From contig JAPLDN010000215.1 of assembly GCA_026391755.1 (NCBI GenBank), positions 13,100 to 21,952 of the forward strand: a stretch of 8,853 bases of DNA. The letters run 5' to 3'. The translations under genes and the position numbers were made by a program. This stretch comes from Bacteroidota bacterium. Lineage in GTDB: Bacteria; Bacteroidota; Bacteroidia; Bacteroidales; FEN-979. Below the pieces are notes generated by a model. The model was not told the DNA's origin, ran no database searches, and saw only the letters and a program-made list of their open reading frames with translations. How positions within the stretch are numbered: position 1 is the first letter of the stretch; every line of letters starts with the position of its first letter. This document shows positions 6,543 to 8,853 of the stretch, piece by piece.

Positions 6543-7197
6543 CTGCGGCTTTAATGCCCAATATGAAAACGATCACAGTGGATCCGAAAGCGAACAGGCT
6601 GAGAAGTTTGAAATCCTGGGTGACCAGGGTGAAAATGAAGAGCCCCTGGAAAAATGCGGCACCAAATAAACCAGTGAGAGTGAACATAAAGAAGGTCTTG
6701 ATGAACTTTCCCATTCCGACGAAGAATCCCATTACCACTGCAAACATTATGTTTGCCGGTACGAATACGAAAGTATACAGGGTATAAGGAAACAAGGCCT
6801 GGGTATGAAAGGGATCGATCATGAACAAAGGCAGGGCCAGTGTGCAGAAACCAAGTGTTGTCATCACCGACATAGTAATTCCGTGAATAGGTTGATCGAC
6901 TGCTTTCTTGGGGATGATATAAAAGCGGTAGAGTATGAATTTCCCCAGTTCGGAGGCAAGTCCAATCGTAATGAACGAATAAAACAGCAGGCGCTTCAGG
7001 CTGCGGAGGTCATTCAACCCTAAAAGTGTTGAAAGGATCTTGGCAACTGCCAATACTGATAATCCGAGTATCCCGGCCAGGAAGCTTTGGATCATTACCT
7101 TCTGAAAAGCTCTCCCGTATTTTCGCCCAAGGTAAAGATACATTGCAAGGGCTACTACCGGTGCAAAAGCCAAAGTTATATAAGTGATTGGTCTCAT
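6520..7197 (-). CDS. PrsW-like integral membrane protein, apparently lacking protease residues
   Basis: A 225-residue protein with about seven hydrophobic segments and little else. Its block order matches the PrsW family of glutamic-type intramembrane proteases: APVVALAMYLYL (12-23), SELGKF (82-87), DQPIHG (101-106), GFCTLALP (116-123), VPANIMFAVVMGFFVG (146-161) and QGLFIF (184-189). In active homologues, as I know them, these sites read EExxK, DEPxDG, GFAxxEN, VPAHxxFAxxMGYxxG and HGxYDF. Here the first Glu of motif 1 is Ser82. The Glu-Asn of motif 2 is Ala121-Leu122, the histidine of motif 3 is Asn149, and the His/Asp of motif 4 are Gln184 and Ile188. Only Glu83 and Lys86 of motif 1 remain. 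The frame is intact and a near-consensus promoter lies upstream (7221-7250), so it looks expressed, not decaying. A non-proteolytic binding or regulatory role is inference. The alternative is an unrelated membrane protein with chance similarity. Confidence 0.7.
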   Translation of the reverse strand: MRPITYITLAFAPVVALAMYLYLGRKYGRAFQKVMIQSFLAGILGLSVLAVAKILSTLLGLNDLRSLKRLLFYSFITIGLASELGKFILYRFYIIPKKAVDQPIHGITMSVMTTLGFCTLALPLFMIDPFHTQALFPYTLYTFVFVPANIMFAVVMGFFVGMGKFIKTFFMFTLTGLFGAAFFQGLFIFTLVTQDFKLLSLFAFGSTVIVFILGIKAAVTEPELD

Positions 7198-7220
7198 AGC
7201 AGGAGGCGTTTTAATTCAGT

Positions 7221-7250
7221 CAAAAATAACTATTTTTTATAATTTTACAA
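7221..7250 (-). promoter_or_regulatory. Bacteroidota-type promoter for the PrsW-like gene
   Basis: On the minus strand, TTG (7250-7248) is followed after 19 bases by TATTTTTG (7228-7221), a full match to TAnnTTTG at normal spacing. Transcription would start near 7214, leaving a leader of about 17 bases before the ATG at 7197. The surrounding DNA is strongly A/T-rich. Confidence 0.65.
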
Positions 7251-7289
7251 GAAAAAATAATCGTGAGCAAGCTAATTACCCCTATTGTT

Positions 7290-7297
7290 TATCCTTG
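7290..7297 (+). promoter_or_regulatory. Candidate -7 element for rsgA
   Basis: TATCCTTG differs by one base from TAnnTTTG and would start transcription near 7303, about 22 bases before the rsgA start codon. No TTG is found at the -33 position, so this call rests on the -7 element alone. Confidence 0.35.
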
Positions 7298-7324
7298 TAG
7301 AAACCCAATAATGACCATTGATCC

Positions 7325-8230
7325 TTGGAAGGACTTGTAATTAAATCGACCGGCAGCCGGATCACGGTACGCCTTGATAACGGCAGGATACAGGACTGCC
7401 GTCTGAAAGGGCAGTTCAGGATTAAGGATATCAAGCACACCAATCCGGTTGCTATTGGCGACAGGGTGGTGCTGGAAGTAGACCCCCAGCACGGGGACGG
7501 GTTGATAACGAAAATACATCCCCGCGACAATTACATCATCCGCAAAGCAACCAAGCTTTCAAAAATATCCCATATAATCGCGGCCAATCTCGATCATGCC
7601 TACCTTATAGTTACCCTGGCGGAACCCCGCACTTCTACCGGGTTTATAGACCGTTTCCTGGTTACCGCCACAGGGTATTTTATACCAGCCAGCCTGGTTT
7701 TCAATAAAACGGATCTTTATACAAAAGAACTTAAAGCCCTGTTTGAAGAACTCAGGGAGATCTATGAAGCAGCCGGTTATCCCTGCTATGCGGTTTCGGC
7801 CCTGAAAGGAACTAACCTGAAAAGTCTCAAATCGGTCCTGAAAGGGAAAATCAACCTGTTTGCGGGTCATTCAGGTGCTGGAAAATCGGCCCTGATCAAT
7901 TCTATTCAGCCAGGGCTTGATCTCAGGACGGGGAAAATGGGAGCCCATCTGAAAGGCATGCATACCACAACCTTCGCCGAAATGCATGAATTATCGGTGG
8001 GCGGGTATATTGTTGATACACCCGGCATCAGGGAATTCGGACTTATACATTTTGAGCAATCGGAGATCCCGAGATGCTTTCCGGAAATGGAAAAATTCCT
8101 GCCGTATTGCCAGTATAAAAACTGCACACATACCCATGAACCCGGCTGTGCAGTGAAAGATGCGCTGGAGATAGGTGCGGTTAGCCAATTGAGATATAAT
8201 AGCTATCTTAGCATCCTCAATGATAGCTAG
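7325..8230 (+). CDS. rsgA: Ribosome small-subunit-dependent GTPase A (TTG start)
   Basis: RsgA (YjeQ) is a circularly permuted GTPase that binds the 30S subunit late in assembly, checks the decoding centre and releases RbfA. The 301-residue protein has an N-terminal OB fold (about 1-70, VIKSTGSRITVRLDNG at 5-20). The GTPase motifs come in permuted order: G4 NKTD (127-130), G5 SAL (158-160), G1 GHSGAGKS (181-188), G2 in GMHTTT (211-216) and G3 DTPG (231-234). A C-terminal zinc knuckle follows, with C262, C267, H269 and C275 in CQYKNCTHTHEPGC. The start is TTG at 7325. An in-frame TGA at 7319-7321 rules out a longer protein, and homologues begin MxGxVxKSTGS, which aligns exactly with this TTG. 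No Shine-Dalgarno sequence precedes it. Its last 11 bases overlap the next gene, implying coupled translation. Confidence 0.96.
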   Translation: MEGLVIKSTGSRITVRLDNGRIQDCRLKGQFRIKDIKHTNPVAIGDRVVLEVDPQHGDGLITKIHPRDNYIIRKATKLSKISHIIAANLDHAYLIVTLAEPRTSTGFIDRFLVTATGYFIPASLVFNKTDLYTKELKALFEELREIYEAAGYPCYAVSALKGTNLKSLKSVLKGKINLFAGHSGAGKSALINSIQPGLDLRTGKMGAHLKGMHTTTFAEMHELSVGGYIVDTPGIREFGLIHFEQSEIPRCFPEMEKFLPYCQYKNCTHTHEPGCAVKDALEIGAVSQLRYNSYLSILNDS

Positions 8231-8853
8231 AGATCTCATAAATGATTCAGTAATTGCCCTGAGGCCCTCCGATATAGGTTCGGATGCCCTTGGGCTGATG
8301 GATGAACTTCGTGTTTCACATCTTCCTGTAGTAAGCGAACTTGAATTTATAGGCCTTATCTCCGATTCGGATATATACAACCGTGGAGAGTTTGAGGAGG
8401 CAGTTTGGAATGGGAAAATCACCTTAATCAAGCCATATATTTATGAAAATCAGCATTTTTACGATGCAATGTTAATTATTTCCGATCAGAAGCTTTCCCT
8501 GCTGCCGGTTCTGAATGTTAAAAACCAGTACATGGGGGTGATCACGCTAACGGGACTGGTACAGAAACTCACTGGCATCACTTCCCTGATCAACCCGGGA
8601 GGCATTATCGTGCTCGAGATCAACCAGAAGGATTACCTGCTCACCGAGATTGCCGGCATAGTGGAATCGAATGATGCCAAGATACTCAGCCTGTATATTA
8701 CCTCCCACCCCGATTCTACCAAGCTGGAATTGACCATTAAAGTCAACCGGGTGGATATAGGAGCAATACTCCAGACATTCTACCGCTACAACTACACGGT
8801 AAAGGCAAGCTGGTCAAAAGAGGATTCCTTTTCGGATGGCTTACAGGACCGCT
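8220..8853 (+). CDS. CBS-pair protein with C-terminal ACT-like domain (3' end cut by window)
   Basis: The ATG at 8220 lies inside the rsgA stop region (11-base overlap), and the frame is open to the edge for 211 codons. Two CBS motifs are visible: residues 5-56, with LRVSHLPVVSELEFIGLIS at about 30-48, and 70-120, with LSLLPVLNVKNQYMGVITL at about 92-110. Residues 128-197, from IIVLEINQKDYLLTEIAG through LELTIKVNR, look like an ACT domain. CBS pairs bind adenine nucleotides and ACT domains bind small metabolites, so this is probably a cytoplasmic ligand sensor. No enzymatic domain is present and no partner is known to me. Bacteroidota homologues end soon after a region like the LQDR seen at 208-211, so only some ten residues are probably missing. 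Homologues often precede an NAD kinase gene, which would lie outside this window. Confidence 0.85.
   Translation, partial: MIARDLINDSVIALRPSDIGSDALGLMDELRVSHLPVVSELEFIGLISDSDIYNRGEFEEAVWNGKITLIKPYIYENQHFYDAMLIISDQKLSLLPVLNVKNQYMGVITLTGLVQKLTGITSLINPGGIIVLEINQKDYLLTEIAGIVESNDAKILSLYITSHPDSTKLELTIKVNRVDIGAILQTFYRYNYTVKASWSKEDSFSDGLQDR

Noticed and set aside
6521..6545. Interrupted CAGTC/GACTG hairpin at the dprA stop
   Set aside because: The stem is short, interrupted by unpaired bases and lacks a T-run, so it is not a credible terminator.

Overview
The window looks like a chromosomal housekeeping segment from a member of the Bacteroidota, probably Bacteroidales-like. Three things point there. 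The protein families are ones I associate with that phylum: a DUF2723/GT117 membrane glycosyltransferase about 1,000 residues long, a Glyco_trans_1_3-type glycosyltransferase, and a CBS plus ACT-like protein directly after rsgA. The promoter-like sequences fit the Bacteroidota pattern (TTG, about 19-20 bases, TAnnTTTG). The genes mostly lack Shine-Dalgarno sequences and have A/T-rich DNA before the start codon. I see no transposase, integrase, CRISPR array or phage gene.

Layout. Bases 1-69 hold at most the start of an unidentified minus-strand reading frame. A minus-strand tRNA-Gln (TTG anticodon) follows at 148-218, with its own intrinsic terminator (96-130) and a good promoter (279-309). 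That promoter overlaps a divergent plus-strand promoter for the next gene. On the plus strand come a GT117 (TMEM260-like) glycosyltransferase (345-3419) and lgt (3468-4274). Between them is a small heptamer-based inverted repeat. A minus-strand soluble glycosyltransferase (4247-5359) converges on lgt with a 28-base 3' overlap. dprA (5424-6542) diverges from it and in turn converges, with a 23-base overlap, on a minus-strand membrane protein (6520-7197). That protein has the PrsW protease architecture but appears to have lost nearly all the catalytic residues. rsgA (7325-8230, TTG start) diverges from it. It overlaps by 11 bases the start of a CBS/ACT-like protein that runs off the right edge, probably only a few residues short of its end.

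How the genes work together. GT117 and Lgt both modify exported proteins at the inner membrane and are probably co-transcribed. The neighbouring cytoplasmic glycosyltransferase may belong to the same envelope theme, but that is inference. DprA handles single-stranded DNA during uptake and recombination. RsgA matures the 30S ribosomal subunit, and the CBS/ACT-like protein is translationally coupled to it, which hints at a nucleotide or metabolite sensor read out alongside ribosome assembly. Most of the window is ordinary. The strongest non-routine observation is the apparently catalytically dead PrsW homologue with a near-consensus promoter. The non-canonical, structured start of rsgA and the heptamer palindrome come next.
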